A stretch of DNA of 11,573 nucleotides, from NCBI GenBank assembly GCA_028711875.1, contig JAQTRJ010000036.1:1-11573 (forward strand), read 5' to 3'. Source of the DNA: a bacterium (GTDB lineage Bacteria; Electryoneota; RPQS01). Position numbers and translations under genes: made by a program. Positions 1-7,571 of this stretch are shown piece after piece. How positions within the stretch are numbered: the first letter of the stretch is position 1; every line of letters begins with the position of its first letter. The notes below the pieces were generated by a model. It did no database searches and was not told the origin of the DNA. It saw only the letters and a program-made list of their open reading frames with translations.

Positions 1-577
1 CCGCCGGCCGCCCGTTCACTTCCGCCAGATACGCTTGCGCGCCCTCGTGATGAAAAAACATCAGGCACATTCGCCGGTGATTTTCCGTCAGCGGCCCGCC
101 GTCGCTGAAGCCGCCATCTACGACCCGCACCCATAACTCCGCTTCGTCCGCCGCCGCTTGCCGCACGGAAATCTCCGGCGGATCGGATTCCCGATCATCC
201 GTTTCTGCCAGATCGCGGGCCAGCACGTTCACGAACCAATGCAGTTGAAAATGGTGACTTCGCAGAGCCTCGAGCAGCGACGGATCGGCCAGCGCGCACG
301 CGTCCACCCGCGGGACTGCGCCATGCGAGTGGTAGAAATCCACCACCTGCGAGATGTCCGCTTCCGTCACCGGCCCGTTGAGACCCAATCCCACCGCGTA
401 CGATATCGGAAGATCCGCGCCCACGAAGGCGGCCACTCCGCCCGCCACCGGCATCGCCGCCGCTCCCGAATCCGGAAACAGCCGCTGGGCCGCTTCGACA
501 TTCGAGATCAGCGACCGCGCATTGGCCGCCTCAATTCGCCCGGCCAAGTCCGTTTGGCTTGCGGCAGAGATAGTCAT
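1..577 (-). CDS. GNAT family N-acetyltransferase, 3' end outside the window
   Basis: The minus strand is open from an ATG at 577-575 to the window edge, giving 192 residues without a stop. Residues about 55-125 (ISYAVGLGLNG, then VDFYHSHGAVPRVDACALADPS, then a phrase ending FVNVLARDL) resemble the N-terminal half of two-lobed GNAT proteins that carry a 'side chain of the fold' before the catalytic lobe. The catalytic GNAT lobe appears to begin near residue 135 (EISVRQAAADEAELWV). The acetyl-CoA-binding R/Q-x-x-G-x-G/A loop would lie beyond the edge, so catalysis cannot be checked. Substrate is unknown; this family acetylates amines of small molecules or proteins. No Shine-Dalgarno sequence precedes the ATG (upstream bases read GAGATCACCTC). 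The upstream region is a repeat-filled spacer, so no operon partner is visible on this side. The family assignment rests on recognised sequence style rather than on a catalytic motif. Confidence 0.72.
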   Translation of the reverse strand, partial: MTISAASQTDLAGRIEAANARSLISNVEAAQRLFPDSGAAAMPVAGGVAAFVGADLPISYAVGLGLNGPVTEADISQVVDFYHSHGAVPRVDACALADPSLLEALRSHHFQLHWFVNVLARDLAETDDRESDPPEISVRQAAADEAELWVRVVDGGFSDGGPLTENHRRMCLMFFHHEGAQAYLAEVNGRPA

Positions 578-604
578 GAGGTGATCTCGATATGGACACT
601 TACA

Positions 605-714
605 GGTTCCGGCCGGGTTGCGCGCGGCGGCGGGGTGACTCTGGAGAGTCACCACCGGGAGGTTTGTCTGCGCCGAAGATTCCGGGCACGCGAGGACGCA
701 TGCCTCGGCGAAAA
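605..714 (+). repeat. Composite intergenic hairpin-cassette repeat, locus 1
   Basis: The gene-free stretch 578-950 begins with this element. It opens with the constant leader GGTTCCGGCCGGGTTGCGCG (605-624). A perfect palindrome GGTGACTCTGGAGAGTCACC follows at 634-653 and then ACCGGGA. A second cassette at 680-714 is identical over 35 bases to 10641-10675. It contains a near-perfect hairpin at 685-704 (GGCACGC, loop GAGGAC, GCATGCC) and the tail TCGGCGA. The same leader and palindrome recur at 8491-8641. An open reading frame at 592-798 is made almost wholly of this repeat and is not considered a gene. The element lies in the 5' region of the GNAT gene on the opposite strand; whether it acts in DNA or RNA cannot be told. 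Confidence 0.85.
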
Positions 715-743
715 GACGTCATAGGTTCGCATGCAAATACGTT

Positions 744-950
744 TGGGCTGAGCAAGGGGGCTGAGATTCTGGACGCCCGCGCAAAGTCTCTTGGATGAAA
801 CGATGTGGCGGAAAGCGCGGTGTCCAGAATGACAATATTGAAGAGAGATTCTTCACTTCGTTCAGAATGACAGCGTGGTTGTGCTCAGAATGACAGAGTG
901 GTTGTGTTCAGAATGACACAGAAAAAGTATTCAGAATCACAGCGCATGTG
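744..950. repeat. TTCAGAATGACA interspersed repeat with 23-bp tandem array
   Basis: This is the second half of the gene-free stretch. It contains GGGCTGAG (744), then AGATTCTTCACTTCGTTCAG (846-865), then a tandem series with a 23-base period starting at 861, 884 and 907. A shortened fourth copy runs 930-950. Each copy starts with [C/T]TCAGAATGACA, and the first two continue AG[C/A]GTGGTTGTG. An isolated TCCAGAATGACA lies at 823. The array ends directly against the stop codon of the secreted protein at 951. A related element at 6771-6828 shares the GGGCTGA and GATTCTTCACT(T/G)CGTTCAGAATGACA parts, with one mismatch over 26 bases. I recognise this style of repeat from many uncultured bacterial genomes, but I know of no assigned function. 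Confidence 0.8.
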
Positions 951-3900
951 TCACTTGACCAGCACCATCTTCCGCGTCTGCGCGAAATCTCCCGCCTGCA
1001 AGCGGCAGAAATACACGCCCGAGGCAAGCGCACTCGCATCGAACAGCAGATCGTGCCGTCCGGAGGGCAGCACGCGGTCGGTGAGCATGGCCGCTTCGCG
1101 TCCCAGCACATCATAGACGGCCAGCCGTACTTTGGAAGTGACCGGCAGATCGAAGGCGATGGCCGTGGTCGAGTTGAACGGATTCGGATAGCACGGAAGC
1201 AGCGTGAACGCGTTCGGAATTTCGGACGCTTGTTCCTCGGCGGCCAGTCCGACCGCACCGATGCGCTGTCCGAGCAAGTCGAGAATCCGCGAGGACGACT
1301 GCCAGCGATCCGTCACCCAGAGAATCACGGCGGTGCCGGGAGAACTTTCCACCAGCAGCGGCGAGTCTATGAGCTCGGTCGTGCTGTCGCACAGAATCGC
1401 ACCGAGCTGCGGCTGCCAGAACGGATCGGGACCGGCTTGTCCCTCCCCATTCAGATGATTTCCCGCCAGCAGCGGATGGCGCGACGAACCGCTCAGCGTG
1501 CGGTAGTCACTCCAGACCACAAACAGCCCGCCCATCTGATCCGAAACGGCGGCCGGAGTGAACTGACCGTAGGGCGCATCGCAAACCGGCAATCCGGTGT
1601 TGCTCCACTCGCGCACTCCTGTCGGCGAGAATTTCTGCGCCATGACCTGTTCGTTGGTGGCATCCGTCTGATCAATCCAGACCACGAACAGATTATCGTC
1701 GGGATCCACCACCGGACGCGGCGAGAGCTGACGCGGCACCGGATCGGACACGGGAATGCCGTTCTCCTGCCAGAGGGGAACACCGTCCGCCGAGACATGC
1801 TGCGCATAAATCAGATCACGGTCAGTGCCGCGCCGGTCGTCGGGCCACACGCAATAGGCTCCGTCCTGCCCGTCGGGCACGAGCCGCGGATTCCACGGCA
1901 TAAGGCTGGAATCGGCGACGGTGATTTTCCACGAGATCGCGCCGACCGCCGCAATTCGAGCCATCATCAACCCTGCGACGTAGTCGGAATAGGCGACGAT
2001 GCACGATCCATTGGAGCGGGGAATGACCTTGAGTTGGTAAGAGTCCCACAGCGTTTGATCGCTGAGCATGACCACCTCGTCCCAGAGCGGCAGACAATGC
2101 GCATCGTAGCGGCGGGCGTAGAGTCCGTACTCCCCGCCGACGTACGCCGAGAACATCGCATAACAGCCGCCCGTTCCATCCGCCGCCAGCGCGACGTTCC
2201 ACTGTCCCTCATTGACGTCATCCCGCCACACCCATTCGCCGTCTTCATCGGAAATCCGTTCGCCGTCGGCGCCCACGTGGCTCAGAAACGATAAGAATCC
2301 ATATTCCTCGTTGCCAATCGTGCAGGAGGCGAAGAAGCCGCCCGAGCCGTCGGCGCAGACGGACCCCACATTCCAGAAACCATAGACCGTATCGAGTCCC
2401 TGCGCGAGCTCGCGATCGCGCAGGCCGCCTTCGACCCCACCAAGACTGTCGAGAATCAAATAGTAGCTGTGGTTCTCACTCCAGAGCAAGCCGGTGCGGC
2501 CGCCGGACATGGGCACGGCCAGCGCTCCCCAGCCGCCATACTGATAACAGCGAACGAGATTCACACCATCCTCGCCGAACAGCCGTTCGCCGCTCGTGCG
2601 GTTCAGTTTCTGAAAAACCAACTGATTCCCCCGCTCGACTTCGCTCTGCGCGGCCACGAGGTATCCATCCGATTGCGGGATGATGACGGGGAGCGACTGA
2701 TCCCTCGGCTCGATCAACACGGGCATGCGCTCCATCGGCCAGGCCATCGCTCCCTGCTCATCGAGATGCGTCGCGCTGATGTTTGCGCCCCAATCGTCCT
2801 CGCTGGTCGCGCTGTAATCTTCGCAAACACCGACCAGACCGCCCGCTCCGTCGCTGCAGATGCTGAGTTTGCAGTAGGCCCTGGCGCTGTCGCAGAAGAG
2901 CGTGCCGTTTTCCTCCCAGCGGGCGAGGCCGGCGGGATTCAGCTTCTGGGCGAAATAGCGCGCGTATCCGGTGTACTCCCGGTCATCCTCCCAAGTCAAC
3001 AGGCAGCCGTCGGTGACCGATCCGCTACGGCTGGAAGCCAGCGACAAATTCATTCGATATCCGGGCAGACTGCACAGGCACACTCCGTTCGCCTGCCACA
3101 TCGCTTCGCCGTTCGCGCTCAAACGCTGCGCCCAGATGTCATAGTCCTGCGAACCGGCAATGTGGCTGTTCCATGCGACATACGCGCCGCCGCTGCCGTC
3201 ACTGCACAGGCGGGGTTCCCCGTTGCGGATCGGCGGCATGCTCGCCACCGTGATAGACTCGCCCCACGGCAGGCCGCCGTCCGACTGAATTCGGGTGGCG
3301 CGAATGGCATAGACGTCCATGCCGGTCTGGTACGACCACGCCAGAACGATTCCGCCCGCGCCGTCGGAGATGACGCCGTAGTCCCCGCCGGTTCGGTCAG
3401 AAATGATGATCGGGCTGGGCCAGTCCACGGTTCCCTGAAAGGTCACATGCTGCACGAGCAGGGTGGGATAGTAGCTGATGCTGGCGATCCATGTGATCCA
3501 CGCGCCGCCGGCGTTGTCCGAGATCAGTCGCAGGGAACCGGGAACCGTTTCCGAGCTGATCCGGTCTATGCAGACTCCGTACACTCCCTGGCTGGACCAG
3601 AGGAGGTTTCCCGCCCCGTCCATTCGCTGCGCCCAGACGTCGCCGCCGTAGCCGTAGGTTCCGCCGCCGCGCGGTTCATCGCGGTAGTCAATCCAGGCCA
3701 CGATCCAGCCGTTGGTCGTCGGCGCGGCCACCGGGTTGCTCTGTTCCGCCCCATGCCGCGTGACGTCCACGCCCGCGCTGTCCCAGGCCATCGCGCCGTC
3801 GGGACTAATCATCTGCGCGTAGACGTCGCGGCTGCCGCTGCGCATATCCGACCACGCGACCAGCGCGTTGCCGTTTTCTTGCTGCGCGACCGCGCGTTCC

Positions 3901-4016
3901 CATTCGAGAGCGCCGTTTTGCAGAATCGGCACGCCGTGCGGATCCCATATCCGGGGATCGGCCTGTGCCGCCGCCGCCATCATCATCACCGCCAAGAGAA
4001 TTAGATGCGTCTTCAT
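951..4016 (-). CDS. Secreted beta-propeller-like repeat protein with T9SS-type C-terminal sorting domain
   Basis: The 1021-residue protein has a clear signal peptide (basic MKTH, a hydrophobic stretch rich in L, M and A, likely cleavage after AQA at residue 19). The body is built of repeated units with the pattern 'hhhAW-D-R-----DVYAQ-h---G---W---G', for example near residues 51-85 and, later, GGAYVAWNSH, LLTWEDDRE, YCVWPDDRRGTDRD and FVVWSDYRT. Such units suggest beta-propeller blades. No catalytic motif is seen. Residues about 935-1021 form a Por/T9SS type A sorting domain: CYPNPFNSTT, then VRLAVYDVLGRE, then SGVYFCRL and a basic-hydrophobic end KMVLVK. This family exports through the type IX system and is anchored or released at the cell surface. 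The start ATG at 4016 is preceded by a weak AGGG. The stop codon abuts a tandem repeat. It is the downstream gene after the SIR2-STAND gene, but the 161-base gap and the base-composition change argue against one operon. Its role, perhaps adhesion or binding, is not defined. Confidence 0.88.
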   Translation of the reverse strand: MKTHLILLAVMMMAAAAQADPRIWDPHGVPILQNGALEWERAVAQQENGNALVAWSDMRSGSRDVYAQMISPDGAMAWDSAGVDVTRHGAEQSNPVAAPTTNGWIVAWIDYRDEPRGGGTYGYGGDVWAQRMDGAGNLLWSSQGVYGVCIDRISSETVPGSLRLISDNAGGAWITWIASISYYPTLLVQHVTFQGTVDWPSPIIISDRTGGDYGVISDGAGGIVLAWSYQTGMDVYAIRATRIQSDGGLPWGESITVASMPPIRNGEPRLCSDGSGGAYVAWNSHIAGSQDYDIWAQRLSANGEAMWQANGVCLCSLPGYRMNLSLASSRSGSVTDGCLLTWEDDREYTGYARYFAQKLNPAGLARWEENGTLFCDSARAYCKLSICSDGAGGLVGVCEDYSATSEDDWGANISATHLDEQGAMAWPMERMPVLIEPRDQSLPVIIPQSDGYLVAAQSEVERGNQLVFQKLNRTSGERLFGEDGVNLVRCYQYGGWGALAVPMSGGRTGLLWSENHSYYLILDSLGGVEGGLRDRELAQGLDTVYGFWNVGSVCADGSGGFFASCTIGNEEYGFLSFLSHVGADGERISDEDGEWVWRDDVNEGQWNVALAADGTGGCYAMFSAYVGGEYGLYARRYDAHCLPLWDEVVMLSDQTLWDSYQLKVIPRSNGSCIVAYSDYVAGLMMARIAAVGAISWKITVADSSLMPWNPRLVPDGQDGAYCVWPDDRRGTDRDLIYAQHVSADGVPLWQENGIPVSDPVPRQLSPRPVVDPDDNLFVVWIDQTDATNEQVMAQKFSPTGVREWSNTGLPVCDAPYGQFTPAAVSDQMGGLFVVWSDYRTLSGSSRHPLLAGNHLNGEGQAGPDPFWQPQLGAILCDSTTELIDSPLLVESSPGTAVILWVTDRWQSSSRILDLLGQRIGAVGLAAEEQASEIPNAFTLLPCYPNPFNSTTAIAFDLPVTSKVRLAVYDVLGREAAMLTDRVLPSGRHDLLFDASALASGVYFCRLQAGDFAQTRKMVLVK

Positions 4017-4039
4017 GAGTCTGCCCTGCTTTCTGGAGT

Positions 4040-6630
4040 GCGTGGTTCGTGAACGATCCTATGTCGGTTAATGTCTCATCAAAGAGAAATTGCTACAATG
4101 GTTGCCTTGAACCTTGTTAGTACATATCCTCGTGTAATCGCACAAATGAATGCGGCATGTGGTCTAGACATGGTTTCTTAAGCATGGTCCAATGCCCCCT
4201 CGAGTAAATCAATTTCCTTGGAGAGCTCATCGTCGTTTCTTAGATAGAAATCAGCCTCCGCAATATGCTGCCTCAAACGCTTCTGCCGATTTGCATCAAT
4301 TCTGCCGCCCTTCTGTAGATATCTTGCACTGTGCGCAAACAATGCTGAGTAGGCTTGGTAGCGCATTAAATAACTCAATCTTTCTCGAGAGAGAGCTCGG
4401 TTAAGACTATCGAAGCCCTCTATAAATAATTCACTTCTTGGTGTTGAGCACCTTTCCGCGGCAATTATTAGGATCTTTCCAAGCGTTGTCCAGGAGAGGG
4501 GGGCTGAATGCAAGCCGACTGCATTTCGTGCAAATTGAATCGCCCTATCGATATCATTACCTATGGTAAGTAAAGCGCGTTGCTCCCAGTAACGAGCGTT
4601 CCATCCATGCGATTGTTCTGTTGCATCAAAGAAAGCCATTCGATTTATTCCAAGAATCCGACATGGATATTCATCTATATCATAAAGCCATCGGAGAATC
4701 TTGGCTTCTGGTGTACCGCGCTGAATTGCCTCTACGCTTGAGAATGGCGCAAGAATATTTGCCAGTCGGACAAAGGAATCTAGCATTGTGTCGGGATGAT
4801 CTTGGGCGACGCGTGATAATAGGATATCCCTCCAAAAGGAATTCTCCACAACCACATAATCGGAATTGTGACCATAATATCTCAGACGAAGCGAGGTGGT
4901 CTCATTGAATAAATCTTGTACAGGGACATCTGTGCCTAAAAAATGTTGTAGAATTGAATACCTAAGTCCTGTGTCCGTACACGAATTTGCCAGTGCGCAT
5001 ACCAAATAGACATCACGATACCTCGCATCAAGATGATCCCAAAGCGATGCAGCAATCTCTTCAAGGGGACGGAAGTCGTTTAGGATTCGACATATTGCTG
5101 CAAGTACAATATCGCCCCTCAGTAAATGCTCAATGCTATCGTTCGGCAGATTTGCCTGTTCGCCAAGCATGTTCAACTGCCTGTATCGTTCTACTAGTGT
5201 CAATCGCTCATGGCGTGATAATTCCCCTATTGTGAATTGAATTAATGAGCATCGCTCAAGCGTTTCGCGTACCACATTTGTTCTGTAAGTGCGATCCGAA
5301 CCGATCACGAGTATTTTTCTTGTGATTTTTCCACTCTCTAGGATACAAGAGAGACTCTCCACATGATCAGCAATAGAATCCACCAGCAGTACACAGTTTT
5401 CGGCAACTCGGCTCAATCCGTCAATTGCGGATGCCGTCTCCAGACAATCGTTTCCCACGAGCTCAAGGACAATATTTCCAGTCTTGGCTAATTCATAAGC
5501 AATCCTCATCGCAAGCGTTGTCTTTCCTGTAGCAGGATCATCGTTAATTAGGATGATTCTGTTCCCAACCTCATCCTTGAGCAAACGCTCAGCCTCGGCG
5601 ATGATGCTTGCAGCAACATCCCGCTGAATGTCGCTCTGACGCTCAATGTCTGCCCACTCCGGCTTCCCACCAAATGCGAAACGAGTAGGATCCGCGAATC
5701 TGTCACGCGCCACGGTACCAATCCTGCGAAAACGCCGAAAGAATTCGCGTTGATTATTCGCTTCCGGAAGTGAAGTGAGGAATGCCGGTCTATCCCCCGG
5801 CACATACAGGCTGAGCGGGCTAGGAGGATTTGGAACCCGCTCAACCAGCCATTCAAGGAAGGTCTCTAGTGTTGCTTCAACTAGAGTGAAACCATGCTTG
5901 GCGCAGATATGGTAGGTGAAATCGTCAGGATCGGGTTCGATATAGAGAGAAGGTCCCTGATCTTGTCGGACCATTTTGGGAGTCCGCCTTGAAAGATAGA
6001 ATCCGATATCTTGTTCATTAAATCGAGTACCAGCGATAATAATGGAATAGCTAGCAAGAAAATCTGCGAGAACTGCCAGGCATGAACGGTACTCGTTAAT
6101 ACCAGATATGTATTCATGACTCGCAAAGACAAATCCTGTTTCAGGCCATTTCAGTACAGATCCATGAAGGTGAGCAATAACTGCCTCATCTTTCCCACGC
6201 GGATCTGTCCATGGTTCATTGAAATTCAATATCCGCAAGGTTTGAGCTGCTGTTGGAGTGCAATTATAGAGATTCTCCAATACATCGTCTATGTTCAAAG
6301 TAAAAATACGATTCCAAATATAGCGAGTAAGTGGAGTGAGTTTAGTATCCGGCGAACAGCCCCGGTATCTTTCAACAACGTGCGTTTCTTTCTCCTCATG
6401 AGAAAGCATTTCATATATTTGACTAAGTGTGGTACCTTCCCTTACTTGTCGGAGCCTACATAATTCCTGGTGAAGGGCAGATGTACCGAGTAGTAGATTC
6501 CCTTTTTTGTCATGGCTCGTGAGTGACACACCAGTACCAACAAGAAGACTGTAGTCACCCGCCTTAATTGAACGCTCAAACGAGGGAATAAGTGTATCGG
6601 GAATCATGTTTCTTTGTCCCTTTATATCCA
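4040..6630. other. Low-GC segment, probable horizontally acquired insert
   Basis: Hand counts on sample lines give 24/60 GC at 5281-5340 and 27/60 at 4741-4800. By contrast, 9601-9660 in the regulator gene gives 45/60. The shift begins near the start of the secreted protein gene and ends in the truncated GIY-YIG remnant. The segment holds only the SIR2-STAND gene and a 161-base spacer (4017-4177) in which I see no gene or terminator. No transposase, integrase, tRNA or clear target-site duplication is visible at either edge, so the means of entry is unknown. The edges given are approximate. Confidence 0.6.
4178..6607 (-). CDS. SIR2-domain P-loop NTPase (STAND-like), probable anti-phage defence protein
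   Basis: Numbering is from a GTG at 6631, which would give 817 residues. I prefer the ATG at 6607 (809 residues) because AAAGGGA sits about 9 bases before it, while the GTG lies inside an upstream reading frame and lacks such a site. Residues about 10-265 are a SIR2-like domain: nucleotide loop VGTGVS (31-36), FTLNIDDVLE with Asn113, LHGS with His156, and AGTRFNEQDIGFYLSRR. Asn and His at this spacing are the catalytic pair of SIR2 NADases in defence systems such as ThsA and DSR2. Residues about 335-520 are a P-loop domain: Walker A-like NDDPATGKTT (363-372), Walker B-like CVLLVDS (413-419), then a strand and arginine (ILVIGSDR). Residues 670-800 look helical and TPR-like. This is the SIR2-STAND plan (compare Avs5), where target sensing triggers NAD+ loss and abortive infection. 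The gene appears to stand alone. Defence is inferred from the architecture. Confidence 0.82.
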   Translation of the reverse strand: MIPDTLIPSFERSIKAGDYSLLVGTGVSLTSHDKKGNLLLGTSALHQELCRLRQVREGTTLSQIYEMLSHEEKETHVVERYRGCSPDTKLTPLTRYIWNRIFTLNIDDVLENLYNCTPTAAQTLRILNFNEPWTDPRGKDEAVIAHLHGSVLKWPETGFVFASHEYISGINEYRSCLAVLADFLASYSIIIAGTRFNEQDIGFYLSRRTPKMVRQDQGPSLYIEPDPDDFTYHICAKHGFTLVEATLETFLEWLVERVPNPPSPLSLYVPGDRPAFLTSLPEANNQREFFRRFRRIGTVARDRFADPTRFAFGGKPEWADIERQSDIQRDVAASIIAEAERLLKDEVGNRIILINDDPATGKTTLAMRIAYELAKTGNIVLELVGNDCLETASAIDGLSRVAENCVLLVDSIADHVESLSCILESGKITRKILVIGSDRTYRTNVVRETLERCSLIQFTIGELSRHERLTLVERYRQLNMLGEQANLPNDSIEHLLRGDIVLAAICRILNDFRPLEEIAASLWDHLDARYRDVYLVCALANSCTDTGLRYSILQHFLGTDVPVQDLFNETTSLRLRYYGHNSDYVVVENSFWRDILLSRVAQDHPDTMLDSFVRLANILAPFSSVEAIQRGTPEAKILRWLYDIDEYPCRILGINRMAFFDATEQSHGWNARYWEQRALLTIGNDIDRAIQFARNAVGLHSAPLSWTTLGKILIIAAERCSTPRSELFIEGFDSLNRALSRERLSYLMRYQAYSALFAHSARYLQKGGRIDANRQKRLRQHIAEADFYLRNDDELSKEIDLLEGALDHA

Positions 6631-6759
6631 CGGTTCATGCGGAACCGCGGCGTGGAGATTGACATTGTGCTCGTACGGGCGGCGCTTGAGGTCGCTGGTT
6701 ACGCCGTTATACAAAACGCGCGTGAGGCTGGAAAGGATATAAACGTAGTACGTTTTCAT
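6622..6759 (-). pseudogene. Truncated, degenerate GIY-YIG nuclease N-terminus (45 codons)
   Basis: On the minus strand an ATG at 6759-6757 opens 45 codons ending in TAA at 6624-6622. The first 31 residues match the start of small YhbQ/UvrC-type GIY-YIG nucleases: TYYVYILSS (the GIY strand), VLYNGVTSDLKRR (the YIG strand plus the conserved arginine region) and YEH. The normal YIG reads YNG here. After residue 32 the similarity stops (VNLHAAVPHEPWI), and the remaining half to two thirds of the roughly 90-residue domain, with its catalytic glutamate, is missing. The stop codon overlaps the AAAGGG that precedes the SIR2-STAND start. It is best read as a gene remnant at the junction of the low-GC insert, though it could still be translated as a short leader ORF coupled to the SIR2 gene. 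It is not an active nuclease. Confidence 0.68.
6631..6647. other. Inverted repeat CGGTTC-n5-GAACCG ahead of the SIR2-STAND gene
   Basis: CGGTTC (6631-6636) and GAACCG (6642-6647) are perfect complements around ATGCG. The hairpin ends about 24 bases before the preferred SIR2-STAND start and inside the GIY-YIG remnant. It could be an operator, an mRNA hairpin that affects translation, or a junction trace. Six base pairs can occur by chance, so no function is claimed. Confidence 0.35.
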
Positions 6760-6850
6760 TCTGAAAGGGTCCGGGCTGAACACGGGGCTGAGACTCTTGA
6801 AAGATTCTTCACTGCGTTCAGAATGACAAATGAGAAGGTTCGGATGACAA
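6757..6850. repeat. TTCAGAATGACA interspersed repeat, second locus
   Basis: The spacer between the GIY-YIG remnant and dapB holds a second copy of the family seen at 744-950. It has GGGCTGAACACGGGGCTGAG (6773-6792) and GATTCTTCACTGCGTTCAG (6803-6821), followed by AATGACA. A partial GGATGACAATGA follows near 6842. Read on the minus strand, the repeat runs directly into the ATG of the GIY-YIG remnant (TTTCAGAATG). The repeat ends within about 10 bases of the dapB stop codon. I see no hairpin plus T-run terminator for dapB here. Confidence 0.75.
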
Positions 6851-6857
6851 TGACTCG

Positions 6858-7571
6858 CTACCCTTCCAGGACGTCGGACATTTTGTAGAAGCCGGGCTGT
6901 TTTTTCACGAGCCAGCTGGCCGCGCGGAGAGCGCCGACGGCGAAGACGGCGCGGGAGTCGGCGCGGTGAATGATTTCGAGCCGCTCGCCGGGGCCGCCGA
7001 GAATGAAGCGGTGTTCGCCGGGGACATCGCCCATGCGCAGGGCGGTGATGGTCGTTTCCTCGCCCGTTTCTTTTTCCACGGCGCGCGCCAGATGTAACGC
7101 GGTTCCCGAGGGGGAATCTTTTTTTTGCGAGTGATGAACCTCGATGATGTGCCGCTCGTAGCCGGGAAGTCTTTTCGCGGCGATGGCGGCGAGGCGGAAC
7201 ATCACGTTCATGCCCGGAGACAAATTCGGCGAATGCAGAACGGGAATCTCATTGGCCGAGGCGCGCAGCTCGTTGGTGGTCGCCTCCGGCAGTCCGGTCA
7301 CGCCGCACAGGTAGGCCGCACCCTGCCGCAAGGCCAGATCGAGATTGCCGAGCACGGCGTCCGCGGCGGAAAAATCGAGAATGATTTTCACGTCGTCGGG
7401 AAGCGTCTCCGGCGGCGGTTCGATGGTCAGCGTCTCGACGATCTCGCCCGCGCCCGAAAGATCATAGCCGTAAGCCAGCAGCAGATCATCGTGCCGCCAC
7501 GCCTGCTTGAGAATCTCGCGGCCCATTTTTCCCGCCGCACCGAACAGCGCACAGATCGCCGGTTCAGACAT
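6858..7571 (-). CDS. dapB: 4-hydroxy-tetrahydrodipicolinate reductase
   Basis: This cytoplasmic enzyme reduces the DapA product to tetrahydrodipicolinate with NAD(P)H, the second committed step towards meso-diaminopimelate and lysine. The 237-residue protein (start at 7571) has the N-terminal dinucleotide motif FGAAGKMG (10-17), the linker CGVTGLP and SPNLSPGMNV, and the signature EVHHSQKKDSPSGTAL (144-159). There His146 and Lys150 align with E. coli His159 and Lys163, the acid and base of catalysis, and SGT binds the substrate carboxylate. Its length is slightly below the E. coli enzyme (about 270). A GTG at 7589 would add six residues. The ATG at 7571 is preferred because AAGGA precedes it and the protein then begins directly before the Rossmann strand. 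The start overlaps the end of dapA by 8 bases, so translation is likely coupled. All catalytic residues are present. Confidence 0.96.
   Translation of the reverse strand: MSEPAICALFGAAGKMGREILKQAWRHDDLLLAYGYDLSGAGEIVETLTIEPPPETLPDDVKIILDFSAADAVLGNLDLALRQGAAYLCGVTGLPEATTNELRASANEIPVLHSPNLSPGMNVMFRLAAIAAKRLPGYERHIIEVHHSQKKDSPSGTALHLARAVEKETGEETTITALRMGDVPGEHRFILGGPGERLEIIHRADSRAVFAVGALRAASWLVKKQPGFYKMSDVLEG

Noticed and set aside
592..798. Small plus-strand frame of 68 codons
   Set aside because: It is built from the two repeat families, with no start site signal or known domain.
861..950. CRISPR-like short repeats
   Set aside because: The 23-base units are contiguous with no unique spacers, and no cas gene is near.
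948..4004. Two long plus-strand reading frames (448 and 511 codons) opposite the secreted protein gene
   Set aside because: They are rich in Arg, His and Ala, have no recognisable domain, and lie antisense to a gene with a signal peptide, repeat units and a sorting domain. They are the usual by-product of high GC.
4045..4054. GTTCGTGAAC palindrome near the left edge of the low-GC block, possibly matching the inverted repeat at 6631-6647
   Set aside because: The two share only GTTC and GAAC, with different spacing, so they do not support terminal inverted repeats of an element.
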